From the NCBI GenBank assembly GCA_013339765.2, contig CM023450.1, positions 185,405,269-185,469,268 of the forward strand: a DNA stretch of 64,000 bases. The letters are read 5' to 3'. Under the pieces are notes generated by a model. That model was given only the letters and a program-made list of their open reading frames with translations. It was not told the DNA's origin and did no database searches. Every line of letters begins with the position of its first letter. Position 1 is the first letter of the stretch. The position numbers and the translations under genes were made by a program. The stretch is from Haemaphysalis longicornis (Eukaryota; Arthropoda; Arachnida; Ixodida; Ixodidae). Positions 46,690-58,559 of this stretch are shown piece after piece.

Positions 46690-48409
46690 TTGTGGTGAAA
46701 TGACTATAACCATCATCATTAACACCGTATTAAGGTCCAGTGCAGGACGAAGGCCTCCCCCAATCACCTCCACTCGCTTCTGTCCCGCGCTGCCCGAGTT
46801 CATTCTTTGCCTCCGAATTTTCTTGTTTCGTCTCTCCATTGAATTAACGGCCTTCTCCTTGTTCCAGACCCGCCTCTCGGCGTCCACTCTGCTGCCCTTG
46901 TTGTCCACGTGTTGTCAGTTTGTGGTATTGCATGGCCAACCCAAGTCCATTTCTTTTCCTTATCCTGAAATATACCTTCTATTCTAGTTTGCTCCGTAAT
47001 CAAGGTTGCTCGTTTTCTGTCCTAACGTCATTCTCTCCATGACACGTTGGGCTGACCCAAGTTTGCTTTCTGGTTGTTTAGTAAGGTGCCATGAAATAGA
47101 GAGAGAGAAATAACTTTATTGTTTGCCCAGGATGGGGTCAGGGGTGGGGTAGGCTGTAATTCCCTTCCCCCCTCTTCAGCCATCGGCCAGGAGCCCCTGC
47201 TTCTTGCCAGCGGCCTCGCCCTTCCGTACAGCCAAAGACTGAAACCCGGTGTCCGAGCCAAGTTTCCGTTTCATATGTCACCACAGGCAGCATAGATTGG
47301 TTGACTGTTTCTTTTTAGGGATAGAGGTAGCTTAACTTTCATTAGTTGCGAGTGCTTGCCGAGTGCACCCCAACCCATTCCTACTCTGCGCCATATTTCT
47401 TTCTCAAGGTAGGGATCAGCACTGACCGCCCGGCCAAGGTAGTTATATTCTTCTACTTTTTCCAGTGTTTCGTCACCTATGCTGAAAAAGGTGCGTTCAG
47501 CATGTTTATTAATAATTAACTCACTTTTGTTCATATTTTTCTTAAAACCCACAGCAAAGCTCGCTGATTGTAGTTCTTCAATCTATTTTTTGGAGTTGCT
47601 CTGCAGATTCACTAAGCCGAATTCACCACGCCAACTTCGCTATGTCGCCTGGAAACATCAAATGACTCAAGTATTCCCCGTTTCTCCATAGGCCTACGTT
47701 TTCCAGCCTAATGAATACACTCTTAAAACATACTGTCAACAATTATGGTGGATGTTATCTCCCTATCACACTCCCTTTCCGAACAGGAATTCATCCCTTT
47801 GTTTGTGAAGCGTAATCCTGCCCGTGCCTCATATATGTCGTCTAGGAGCCTTAGGTCTACTCTTTTCCTTGGTGTTTTAAGGCGTCCAGCGCTGTGGCGG
47901 TGTTAACTAAATCAAACTCTTTTTCATAGCCTATAAATATCATTTCAAGCGGCTTATTGTATTACTTTGTTGATGACATGAATGTTATTCATTGTAGAGT
48001 ATCATTTTTTAAACCCAGCCTGTTCCCTCGGTTGTTATAAGTCTAGGCTGGTGGATATGCGGTTAACTATTATCTTGGTAAAGAGCTTGTATATATGCAA
48101 GCTTGCATATATACAACCGATAGAAGGCTGATAGGTCTACAGTTGTAAACATTTTCAGCTCCCCTTTTGTGAATTAAAACTGTGTTAACGTTTTTCCCCC
48201 ACTTGAGTACCTTTTGCTTATTTCCCTCTTTTATTGCCCTTAATCGCCCATTCCACTCTTTCTTCAGTTACTGGAGGAACATCGCAAGCTAATCTTGTAG
48301 GCTCAGTAGCTTCCCCGCGTCCAACATTGCTAGGGTATAGCCTGGTGTAGAATCGTTCTGCTATTTGTATTATCCCGTTCATATTGTGCGAAATGTTACC
48401 CTGTTTGGA
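46690..48409 (-). mobile_element. RTE-type LINE, 3' portion, decayed
   Basis: From high to low coordinates: EERVEWAIKG-like helix near 48250, decayed transcriptase, the block VEEYNYLGRAVSADPYLEKE with WRRVGMGWGALGK (47460-47360), a short insertion, then WTWVGHAIPQTDNTWTTR and WTPRGGSGTRRRP (46950-46830). These two blocks and their order are diagnostic of RTE-clade ORF2 C-termini. The rest of ORF2 continues beyond a large insertion, at 57865. Confidence 0.75.
47085..47265 (-). repeat. LINE 3' tail or SINE inside the RTE element
   Basis: On the minus strand this segment runs from about 47265 to AATAAAGTTATTTCTCTCTC near 47115, interrupting the RTE reading between its last two blocks. It carries a polyadenylation signal and a CT-rich end, so it looks like the 3' end of a different retroelement, much truncated. 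Confidence 0.5.
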
Positions 48410-49166
48410 CAGTCATGGACAATTCAAACGCGAACCGCGGAGCGCATGGCCAAATATACCGGTACCGTCACCTGGCAGCGGCCGTGGAAAACGCACGGAC
48501 ATGCGCAGTTGAGATGACGGGAGCGAGGCTGCGTGTCCCACTGCGATATGTTGCCCTCTCCTCGCTCGCATGCTTGCCTTGTCGCCATGCCGCCAGAGCG
48601 CTGAAAACTATTGTTAGCGATGCGGCGCGAGATCGTATCTGCGGCGACCGTGTGCTCGGCTCACACGAGTGCCTGCTCGCCGAGTGTGCCGGCGTCACAT
48701 TGCCGACATAGCTTTCCATGTGGAAGGCAGTAACTTGATCAAATAACGACGGACACCTGGGTAACGCCCACACAATGCTCAGTAACGCCCGCTCCGCGGA
48801 TTTCTACAAGAAGTGAGGTACCTGCCAAAAAAAACGAAAAAAATCGGGCTGCCAAAATTGATGTGAAAGGGCAACTGGCCTATAGAATGGTTGGACTTGT
48901 ATATCTTCTTAATTTTTGTGAATATTAGAATTCTGCCAGTGATTTTCCCAGCCCAGACAATGCTTGCAGTTAATGAAAATGATTGGATGATGATGATGAT
49001 GATGGTTTGTGTTTAATGGCGCAAGGCCGACGAGGGCAAAGAGCGCCAGAGAAGTTATTTAATGAAAAGAAGTGATTACCACAAAAGGTAGGTATAAAAC
49101 GTGTAAACTGGACATAGTAAGATCAATAAGATAATGGCCATGGCTGGTGTATAGGGCCAGATTTGA

Positions 49167-50765
49167 TTATGCATGATAGGAGATGAGGTTTAAAAACTTA
49201 ACATCTGACAAATACTTAAACACGCGTTTCACAGAAACCATGGCATCGTCACCCAGAAACAACGATGGGTGTAGGAGAATATGTTGTCTGTAGAGTTCTC
49301 TGAAGTGTTTGCGTCGTGTTGTGTCAAGTGCCTTGCATTGTATGAGTATGTGGACTACGGATAGGCCCTCCCCACACTTGCTACACAGGGGTCTTGGAGA
49401 TCCCGTGAGGAGGTAGGAATGTGTTGCATGCGTGTGGCCTATCCGTAATCGAGCCAGGGTAACTTCGTTGTGTCTGTTGTGTGTGTCAGTGGTGTATGCT
49501 CCCAAGAGTGGCTTTATAATGTGTAGTTTGTTGTCAGTCTGTTGATTCCAGTGTGCTTGCCATGTTGTGCGAAGGTGTTGTCTGATGTGTGATTTGAGGT
49601 CGGTGTAGGGTACTGTTGTTATGTCAACGGTAGTTGTAAGGGCAGCAGCGGCCGCCATTCGGTCTGCGGTCTCATTACCTGGAATTCCAGAGTGCCCTGG
49701 CACCCAGCACACGGTGACATCAAGGTTTAACGCATGCACAGACATAAGAGTACTAATGAGAGCATTGACCACATGGTTTTTAGACTTCTGTGAGGATAAT
49801 GTACGCACAACACTTAAAGAATCAGTATAAATTACAGATTTCGGAATTCGACTTAGAACAATATGTTGAACTACAAGGAGTATGCCATAGGCCTCTGCAG
49901 TAAAGATACTTGTATTTCTATTCATAGTTCTACAGACATTAAAGGTGCCACCATGCGCAGCACAGGAAACAGTTGTGGCAGTTTTTGAAGCATCCGTGTA
50001 AAATTCAGCACACTTATATTTGTGCTGCAGGGACAAGAAATGTTGCACGATCGCGCTTCTAGGCACTCTGTTTTTCTCTACACTTGTAAAAGATACATCA
50101 CATGATATCGGGCAAAGCTGCCACGGTACTAAAAGTTCAGAAGCGGAGGTTTTGATGGTGTCTGAGTACATGACATCAAGTTGCGACGCTTCTTCTCTTA
50201 CTCTGAAAGCGAAGGGAGCAGAGACTGATGGACGATTAGTAAGAAGTTGAGATATGGATGTATCATAAAAAGCTGATGTAAAAGGATGGTGAGGCATTGA
50301 TGAGATTTTAAAACCATAAAGCAGGTCTGTGTAAGCTCGCTGACGTTCTAGGCTACATTTGTTGCACTCTACGTACAGACGTTCGACTGGGCTAGTCCGA
50401 AAGGCACCACACGACAAGCGGATCCCTAGATGAAGCACGGGGTCCAGCATTCTGAGGGATGTTTTAGTGGCTGACCCATAAACAACGCTACCATAGTCCA
50501 GTCGTGAACCTATCAAGCTGGTAAAAACACGTAAAAGAAGTTGTTTGTCAGCACCAAAAGAAATGTGCGACAGAAGCTTCAAGATAGTCATTGTTTTTAA
50601 GCATTTATGTTTTAGTTGTTTAATGTGTGGGATAAATGTGAGCTTTTTGTCAAAGATTATACCTAAAAATTTTGTTCCTTCTTGAAAGGAATCAAGACAC
50701 CATTGAGATGAATGTCTGGATCCGGCCGGATGCCACGCCTCTTGGAAAACAAGACACAAGTGCAC
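49167..50765 (-). pseudogene. LINE ORF2, thumb, RNase H and zinc tail
   Basis: This 532-codon frame overlaps the transcriptase frame by about 100 bases, one frameshift away. It contains FLGIIFDKKLTFIPHI (thumb), EFYTDASKT, FTAEAYGILL, IYTDSLSVVRTL and NETADRMAAA, the four acidic positions of RNase H, with WVPGHSGIPGN as the His loop. CSKCGEGLSVVHILIQC near the end is a CCHC-type zinc motif. The frame ends 180 bases before the 3' end. Confidence 0.87.
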
Positions 50766-52473
50766 TTCCCTGGATTAATTTTAAAACCGTTGCTGTCTCC
50801 CCAACCACCTAGCTTGTTAACACCAAGCTGGACTTGGCGCTCGCAGACAGACAGGTTACAAGACTTAAAGGATAAGTGTACGTCGTCTACATAAATTGAG
50901 CAGGAAATCGACGGTGGTAGCGCCTTCCGAAGAGAATTCATTTTTACAATAAAAAGGGTGCAACTTAAAATTCCACCTTGTGGCACGCCGTTTTCCTGCA
51001 CATGAACCCTAGAGAGTGCAGTTCCAACTCGCACCCGAAACGTTCTTTCAGACAGGTAACTGGCAAGCGTGTTCTTCATGTTACCTGACATGCCAAAGGA
51101 CTTCAAGTCGCTAAGGATGCCGTACCGCCAAGCAGTATCAAGATCAAAGAAGACTGTCATACAGTACTGCTTGTGGAGGAAAGCATCTTTGATATAAGGC
51201 TCTAATGCAACGAGTTGATCGTTGGTCGATCGCCCCGCCCTGAAGCCAGCCTGGCAGCTCTCGAGAAGACCATTGTACTCTAAGAAGTGCACAAGTCTCC
51301 TGTTTATCATCTTCTCGAAGAGCTTACACAGGCAGCTTGTCAGGGCAATGGGGCGATAACTGGCAGGAGAGGAAGGGTCCTTTTCTTCCTTTAGGACAGT
51401 CACTACTATGGCCTCCCTCCAAGAGCGTGGGAAGTGCCCCGAAAGAAATATTTTATTGTAGAGGTAAAGAAGCGTTTCAAGCGTGTCTGCATGTAAGTGT
51501 TGTATCATTGTGTATGAAATCCTGTCTGCACCTGGAGCTGAAGGTTTACAAGTACCGAAGGCGACCTTCAGCTCATGAAGTGAAAAGGGGGTGTTATAGG
51601 ATGAGTTCGACTTATTACTGTCTCGCAAGGACTTATTCTCACATGACGCTTTGTGTTTAATGAAAGTGTTGGTGTAGTGTACTGAGCTGGACACGTGTTC
51701 GAAGTGTTGTGCAAGCGTGTTGGCCTGGTCTTCGAGTGTGTCCCCTGTTGTGCTAACCAGGGGCAGGCTGTATGTCTGTTGTCCTTTTAGCTTGCGTATT
51801 CGTGTCCAGACTTTGTGAGTGTCGATGTATGAGTTGATGGAAGTGAGGAAGGTGCGTCAACTCTCCCTTTTCGCCTCACGACACACACGCTTCCGAAGAG
51901 CCTTTGCCCGTTTAAAGGAAATGAGATTATCTGGCGTAGGGTACCGGCGAAGGACACCCCACGCCTTGTTCTGGGCCTCTCGCGCCCGCCTACAGTCCTC
52001 GTTTCACCAGGGCATCCTTGGGTTGCGGGACGCACTGGAGGCCTGGGGCATGGACTTTTCGGCGGCATCGAGTATGTGTGCCGTGACGAGTTGGGCTGCT
52101 TCCTCCACGTGTAGGTGTTTATGTTTGTGTGGTGTAGTTTAGATGTTTCTGTGAATGTACTCCAGTTTGCTTTTGGTTCATTAAACCTGTTCTGGGAAGA
52201 TGGACTGCATGGGCCTTTACCTATGTACGTTAGGGAAGTGGGGAAGTGGTCACTACCATATGGGTCCGTGCCCACGCCCCACTCAAGACATGGAAAGAGA
52301 ATTGCAGAACCAATAGGCAAGTCAAGATGGGAGTATGTATTGTGTCCTAAGTTATGGTATGTAGGCTGTTTTTTTGTTGAAAAGGCATGCTCCAGAGGAT
52401 GTTAGAAACTTCTCTATCAGGCGACCTCGGGCATCCGTGCGAGAAGAGCCTCAAAGAGAGTTGTGCGCATTAA
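50663..52473 (-). pseudogene. LINE ORF2, endonuclease C-terminus and reverse transcriptase
   Basis: After the interrupted endonuclease come AIGSAILFPCLEWG and DPYGSDHFPTSL, the terminal Asp-His pair. Several frameshifts lie between 51787 and 52200. The transcriptase is then open from before 51694 to 50663: VVTVLKEEKDPSSPASYRPI, VFFDLDTAWRYGIL (motif A, the usual DLEKAYD region altered), NGVPQGGILSCTLF (motif B) and SIYVDDVHLSF (YVDD at 50893-50882). Confidence 0.85.
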
Positions 52474-53199
52474 AGGGACACTGAAGTGAATTTGTCAAGC
52501 TCCTGTTTTTGCTTGCACTGCGTAGACTGGCTCAAATTAGCACACTTTTCATCGTTTATCCGGTTGACAAATCGGTAATTCTTTTACAAAGCGCGAAAGA
52601 AGAAAAACTACCATGCGCGGTTTGCGGCGGCCGCACCAACAGTGGCTGTGACGTTGGGAGGAGGGGCGCGGTGATTGGACGATGCCCAAGATTAGCAATC
52701 AAACAAGTTTCGGTTTCGGTTTCGGTTCTGTAAAACATAACCAATGGTGTTGTTGGATGGGCATTCTCAATAGCTCAGTAATCATCGTACCGCGCTTCTG
52801 CCATGTTGTCGGCTGTAAAATGCACAAGATAAGCCTCCCAGGACGGCTGGTAGTCGTAGCATTCACTAGCCGAGACCTACGCAGTGCATGAACGCCCTCC
52901 GCGTACCCGCAGACGCCCAAATGTCATGCGCTTTTCCCCCATATTTGGAGCTTGCCTTCCTCATGCCTGTATCGTAAAAAGCGTGTTCGCACCAGGCCAA
53001 GGGTCTGTTAATTCTGGCCTGTGCCCACTGCCTGCAAGCAGTCGGTGCTTATGGCAACAGCACACCAACGAGAACTCGCTAGCGCGCCAGTGCCAGCCTG
53101 CGCGCGTTTTTTGAACTAGTTTGTGTAGCCATGAACGTTGCGGCCCAAAAAAAGGTGAACTCAATATGGAAAACATCGGCGGAAAACAAAAAGTTAACT

Positions 53200-53300
53200 T
53201 ACAAAAAAAAAGCACGTACCCGCGGGGATTCGAACTCGTGACTTGCAAAACACTTGCGGTGACATACCTAGCGCCCCAGACCACTGAGCCACGGAGCTTT
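53200..53300 (-). repeat. tRNA-derived SINE
   Basis: The minus strand shows TGGCTCAGTGGT (A box, 53291-53280) and GAGTTCGAATCCC (B box, 53237-53225), 42 bases apart, followed by a T/A-rich tail. The putative acceptor-stem ends do not pair, so this is a SINE head and not a tRNA gene. Confidence 0.7.
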
Positions 53301-53395
53301 TTTTTTTCTTTATTGCCTGCTTGGCGACAACACAACACGCACTGTTCAGTACACAAATTACTAGCTCCGGCCACCAATCGGCTGAAGGGAGTGGC

Positions 53396-54334
53396 TTAAA
53401 ACACCTTAAAGTGCACTAGAACATCCAGAATGGGTAACCACTCAGGCTCTTCCGGCATGAGTCGATAAACTTCTCTTATATAAGCAACGCTTTCAATGAA
53501 GCACTCTCGCACTGTGCGAGCATCCTCTTCGGCATTTTGAACCGCCATGCGAGTTTTCCACATAGAATGCAGACTAAGTGCCATGAACATATCATAGGGC
53601 ACGCCTCCGTCATTGTTTACGGGCAAAAAGCGAATGCCATAAGGCGTTAATGGTAAGTCTTTTTTCAGGGTTCGTTGGAGGATGTCCCAGTGAAACACCG
53701 CATCCCAACAGTCCAGAAAGATGTGCTCAATTGTTTCCAGCTTTTGGCATAGTCTACAGTTAAGTGTCCAAGGGGGTTCATATAGTCCTTTTTCCTGCAG
53801 CCAGGGTTTTACCGGAAGCGTGCCGCTATGAAACTTAAAGAAGAAAGATTTAACAGATGAACGTACTGGCATTCGTTTCACTCTTTTTAGAACATCTTTA
53901 CCTGAACCCACTGCATATAACTGACGATAAACCGGAACAGGCAGACACACATCAATCATATCTTTGTACAAACGTTTCCGCGGTACACTACTCAAATACT
54001 CCGAGGAAAACCTAACCCTTAAAATCCTAAAAGCATCCACCACTTCGCGCAAGAACCCACGCACACGTACACATCGCATTTCAGAAGTTGAAACTACATA
54101 GTCTGGAATGACATCACGTAGTCGGACTTGTACCACAGTACGTAGAAAGCAATCTCTCTGATCTTTCAGAAACATAAACCTAGAAACTATTTGTCGGATA
54201 AACAAATGTGCCAGTCCCAATCCACCACTTTTCACCGAGCGAAACAAATTAGTTCGACTCATGCGCTCCCAACTTGAGCCCCACAAAAACACCGCAAACA
54301 CTCTGTGCCGCTTTTGTATGTTGCTTCTTGACAT
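53396..54334 (-). pseudogene. C-terminal ORF2 fragment of an L1/Tx1-like LINE
   Basis: The open frame of 312 codons has a post-transcriptase region (FAVFLWGSSWERMSRTNLF, GGLGLAHLFIRQIVSRF) and a zinc-binding zf-RVT-like domain with SFFFKFHSGTLPVKPWL and CRLCQKLETIEHIFLDC. Such a tail without RNase H is typical of L1/Tx1-like LINEs, a different group from the LINE that hosts it. The transcriptase proper is missing upstream, so it is a 5'-truncated copy. The absence of stops suggests it is young, or kept open by chance. It is not a host gene. Confidence 0.72.
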
Positions 54335-55200
54335 ACAAATCGCCTGTAGGACGGAGTGGGATGCGTAGGCGTTGCTAATATAGGGTATATATTGTACTAC
54401 CGGTTTACACTTTTATTTAGTTTTGGCATTTCAAGCAGCTTAGGTGACTATTTGTTGTACTACGCTCGTGCAGTAAGCGTCGCCCGAGTTTCCACAGAAG
54501 CTCACGTCTAGCAATTGCATTTCGTAGACGTAAAAGCGTTCGCAGATGCGTAGTCGTGCTGCTGACCGCTGTGCTTGTTCGCCCAGCGCAAAAAAGTGCT
54601 TCCCGCCCCTAGTTTTACGCTGTACGGTAAAAATATCAGTTGATTTTATTTCCTTAGTACCTATATTGACTTCGCTGACTCTTCTCCCGCCTTCAAGAGG
54701 CCTTATATTTTCCTACTGGCGTACCAGTCAGCGAAGCGTCGCATGTGCGCTTGTGCAGCGCTTGTGTGAAGCGACCTTGACTTGGAGCTAGATACAGTGT
54801 ACAAACAAACCAAGTAAAGAAAGGCACATTCTTCCATTCACAAACGTGTCCTGGCTTCGTTTCAACTAAGCGAACGAATTGCGACCAAGCAATTTTTTTA
54901 ACCTTTTTGATTGCGACGACCCGCCGGCGGACGAAACGCTGGGCCGACTGACTCTGTCTGAAGGCCGGGGAGCCGTGCAGTAGCGCAGCCAATTGCCAGC
55001 TCATCCCCTCCTGACGTCACACGAAAACGCCACAGAAAATGGGCGAGCGTAAAGAGAGGAGGACAGCATTTTCGAATTAGTCTTTCTACTAAATAAAATC
55101 GCGTAAACGCGCCTAGAGTGGTCGAAACATGGCCTGGGGACTCCGGACTACAATTTGCGCAAGTAATCCCGCAATGTTTACATATCACTTCAGTGTCCCT

Positions 55201-55610
55201 TTAAGGTCGCCTGTTAGGATGTATGGTTCGGGCAGTTGGTCGACCAGTGCCTCGAAGTCAGAGCTCGAAAGTGCATGATCAGGAGGAATGTAAATGGAGC
55301 ATACCGTTATCAACCTATTAAATATTATCGTACGGATTGCTACAGCCTCAAAGACAGTGTTCAGAGTGACAGGATGGCAGGCTAAGGATTTCTGGGCGAC
55401 AATTGCCACACCTCGTGAAGGGTGTGTGCAGCGAACCCTGTCCTTTCTGAATACCATGTACCTATTTAAGAAATTTGTTTGTTTAGAATTGAGGTGGGTT
55501 TTCTGCAGACACATGATACTTGGCTGATTGGCATGCAGCATCTCATACACATCGTCAAGATTTTTAAGGAGGCCTCTGCAGTTCCATTGGATGATGTTTT
55601 CAGTTCCCAT
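55201..55610 (-). pseudogene. LINE ORF2 endonuclease, N-terminal half
   Basis: Starting at an ATG at 55610, it reads IIQWNCRGLLKNLDDVYEML and PSIMCLQKTHL, where the catalytic Glu of QET is replaced by Lys, then EPYILTGDL. At that point the TTAA element interrupts. Reading on from 52473 continues directly with the expected NAHNSL and GSSRTDARG, but with a TGA where Trp is expected. Confidence 0.85.
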
Positions 55611-55652
55611 TGTTTAAATTTAAGAATAACTGGAGTGTGTGCGTGTTAGCGT

Positions 55653-56896
55653 TCATGTGTCGTCTTTCGGGGCTATTATTCTAGGATTTCTAGGCCTTTC
55701 TGTCGGCTTGGACATCGGAGGCCGCTCCTTGCGCTGCGTTGCAGGCAGGAACGGCGCGACATCCATCTCCTCGTCGGATGCCAGAAGGGTGCCCGGCGGA
55801 CCAGGCCCCTCGGACTTGGCCCCCTTTCGGGAGCCCTTCGTTTGAGCCGCCACTGCCGAGGGCGTCCGGGACACCAAAGGTGCCACGGGAGGTGCGGTGG
55901 CGGTGGGAGCCGATGCGGGGCACCCTGTGTCCATCCGGTCGGCACCCTCCAACGCACTGGAGGACGGGGAGGCAGAGGCGGGAGCGGCACCGGTCCCTAC
56001 AGAAGAGGTTGTCACCACAACCACTGCTGCCTCAGCAAGCGGCGTGGCGACGGATTGGGCTGCCTGAGGCACCCCAGGGGGGGCGGCGGAGGGACCAGGT
56101 CAGACTCACTGAACTGCGTCGCTGTGGACACCAGACGCCGCTCCGTCCCCCGGCGAGCCGCGTCGGCGTACCTCCCCAGGGGGAAAGAGGCGAACCTCTT
56201 TCGCGCCTCTGGGAAGGTGATGTTCTCAGTGACCTTCACATTAATGATCGCCTTCTCCTGCTTAAACTTCTCGCACTTTCGAGAGTAGGCGTCATGGGGT
56301 CCCCGGCAGTTGGCGCAGGTGAGGGTTGATGATGGACAATTATCAGATGGATTATCATGCTGAGCGCACTTTGCACAGGTCAGACGACCACGGCAGGAGT
56401 TGGTTCCGTGCCCGAACCGCTGGCACTTAAAGCAGAGGCGCGGGTTTGGAATGTAGGGCAGGACATTACAATGTACAAAACCTGCATTGACGTACTCTGG
56501 GAATGTGGACCGGTCAAAAGTAAGGATAATGTACTTGGTCGAAACTACTTTGTCATCCCTCCTCATAGTTATACGCCTCACAGCTGTCACGCCCTGATTT
56601 CTCAGGCCCTCCAGCAGGTCAGCTTCTGTCGCATTCATCAGGTCTAGTTCGGAGATGACACCTTGACTACTGTTCAGGCTCCGGTGGGGTGTCACCCTGA
56701 TTTCAAGATTGGCCATTCGAGTTTGTTCAAGGAGGATCTTGGCATGCTGTTGGTTGTGTACTTCAACCAGGATTTCTCCAGTTCTTTGTTTTTTGGCCTT
56801 ATATTTGTCACCAATGATGCCCTCCAGAAATTTCGATATTAGGAACACGGACTGTGATGCAAGAGGCTTTTCTTGTTCACTGGATTCCAACACCAA
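55653..56896 (-). pseudogene. LINE ORF1 (gag-like) with three CCHC knuckles, frameshifted
   Basis: The 294-residue frame (56896-56012) has an RRM-like N-terminal half (LEIRVTPHRSLNSSQGVI, KYIILTFDRSTFPEYVNAGF), then CFKCQRFGHGTNSC, CAKCAQHDNPSDNC and CANCRGPHDAYSRKC. A frameshift near 56060 moves the reading to the 56072-55653 frame, an Ala/Pro-rich tail ending PRNPRIIAPKDDT. The ORF1 protein would bind LINE RNA. ORF2 begins about 40 bases downstream. Confidence 0.85.
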
Positions 56897-57864
56897 AAAA
56901 CGGGGGTAGTTATCGGGCTCTGGAAGACTGAGGGTTTGGAGTGGCGGAAATGAAACTTCGGTGCGGCCCCTTTTCAGGGGCCGATTATGTCTGGGGGGGG
57001 GGGGGGGTTCGATTTACCATATGGCATGTCAAAGAAGCAGGGGACGGGGGTACTTTCTTCTCAAACCTTACCCTGATAGCCTGAGAGGTCCCGGAGCTCC
57101 CTGCCTGGTAAACAGACAGGGAGCCCATCCGCCGGAGCTTGACCTGGGTTCCGACGGCCACCGTTTGAGGTTTCTGCCCTTTACCTTAAAACTTGTTACC
57201 ACGGTCGGTTACAGCGTGAGTATGGGGGCTCGGGGTCCGCGGTGTCGCCAACACCTTCACCAAGATTGCCCAAGGTGCCCCGTGCGGGGTAAAATGATTG
57301 GATACGAATTCGTGCGGTATATCTATTTTCTACAAGCTTGAATCCGCCAAGTGACTAAGCCATGACTCCGTCGCACAAAGGCGCATTCTTGTTGGAGGCC
57401 AGCTCATTGTTCAATTCCCGAGCCACTGCACCACGAACGCAAAACAATGCGGTGCCATCAGAAGTTAGGCGGCATGCATTTATTTTTGTCTCATTTTATA
57501 CGCGCTGGTTTTCTTCAAGAAAGCTTGATGAGCTCAAAAGTATGCCTTGCGAGAGCGTTCACGCGTTTCCTACGCAAGCACTGGCCACATCCGCAAGCAA
57601 TTACACACCGCATTGCTCTCAACGCGACCAACACCCTCAGCTGCAGCGGCGGTAGTACTTGCAGTGCTTGCAGCGCTCTTGCGTCATGGCGACAAAGCAG
57701 GCATGCGAGCGAGGAGAGGGCAACATATCGCAGTGGGACACGCAGAATCGCTCCCGTCATCTGAACTGCGCATGTCCGTGCGTTTTCCGCGGCCGCTGCC
57801 AGGTGACGGCACCGGTATCTTCGGCCATGCGCTCCGCGGTTCGCATTTGAATTGTCCATGACTG

Positions 57865-58150
57865 TACATTTTGTCTTCTCTTACTCTGTTCGTATATTCA
57901 AAGTGCGTACCTCTGCGTTGTCACTGCCAATAACCAGCTTCCTCCTTTTTGCCTTCAAGCTTCCTCATTTTTCCAGCGGTTCCTCGGTTAGCGCCATGTT
58001 TTACGCATGAAGGTAATTTGCTTTACTTCTATTTATCCATTTTGACAGCTCCGCTAATTCAATTTGACCAACTATACTCGACAATTTCACCTTCTGGCGC
58101 TTTGCAATCGACTTCTTTGATTAGGGCTCGAATATTTCAGGTTATGAAAA
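57865..58150 (-). mobile_element. RTE-type LINE, continuation upstream of the long-TIR element
   Basis: Minus-strand residues of the type VREDKM, and a Lys/Glu-rich stretch before it, fit the helical region between endonuclease and transcriptase of RTE ORF2. They join the reading that resumes at 48409 with SKQGNISHNMNGIIQ. The match is short and decayed. Confidence 0.5.
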
Positions 58151-58559
58151 ACTCGATTACAGATAGAGTTATTCAGTTCGTTGGTTGGCACATTCCCAAA
58201 GAAAGCACGCTACAGTGCACCATATTTATTTGCGTACCAAGTTGCTGCCTGTTGAGAAAGGCGACTTTACGACCACTCTCTGCAAGCGGCATAATGAAAC
58301 CTCCAAGAGGCGGAAATTTCTGCTCGTACGAGGCAGTTGCATAACTGTTCAAAAATCTCCAGGTGCTGCTTACGCGCCAGTTCTATACAGCCACGACAAG
58401 GAGCGCTCGCTGTGCCTCGTGTACGTGACAGTCTCATGCGCTACTAGTTTGAAGAGTTGCACCCTCACCAACTCTAACGACCGCTTTGAGCGCACACATC
58501 ACAATTGTGGCGCTGACTGAACCTTTCGAGGCTACATACTCTTACTAAGCAAGCGAAAA

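Larger units (their letters stand above)
52474..55200. mobile_element. TTAA-flanked DNA element (piggyBac-like ends)
   Basis: TTAA at 52470-52473 and 55201-55204 flank exact inverted termini AGGGACACTGAAGTGA and TCACTTCAGTGTCCCT. Removal with one TTAA rejoins the LINE endonuclease codons TGDL-NAHN without loss, which confirms both boundaries. TTAA duplication and precise ends are as in piggyBac-type elements. No transposase is present; the interior holds a LINE frame and a tRNA-derived SINE. Confidence 0.88.
48989..57290 (-). mobile_element. Full-length I-type LINE with 13-bp target duplication, split by a TTAA element
   Basis: aaaatgattggat occurs at 48976-48988 and 57291-57303. Between them, once the TTAA element is removed, is about 5.57 kb: a 5' untranslated part, ORF1 with three zinc knuckles, ORF2 with endonuclease, transcriptase and RNase H, and a 3' tail of (ATC)n on the minus strand, the simple-repeat tail typical of the I group. 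ORF disruptions show it is dead, but the structure is complete. Confidence 0.88.
48410..57864. mobile_element. Long-TIR DNA element split by an I-type LINE
   Basis: The 194-bp termini (48410-48603 and 57671-57864) start CAGTCATGGACAATTCAAA and are about 95% alike as inverted repeats. With the LINE and one target duplication removed, the element is about 1.14 kb with no transposase. It interrupts the RTE LINE. The right side is flanked by TA; the left has GA at the same place, so a TA duplication is likely but mutated. Confidence 0.8.

Noticed and set aside
53200..53300. tRNA gene
   Set aside because: A and B boxes are present but the acceptor stem does not pair, and it continues into a SINE tail.
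53396..54334. 312-codon frame as a host gene
   Set aside because: Its zinc region and preceding block are those of LINE ORF2 C-termini, and it lies inside a transposon.
56012..56896. Three-knuckle protein as a cellular CCHC zinc finger protein or viral Gag
   Set aside because: It sits directly upstream of a LINE endonuclease ORF within one target duplication, so it is LINE ORF1.
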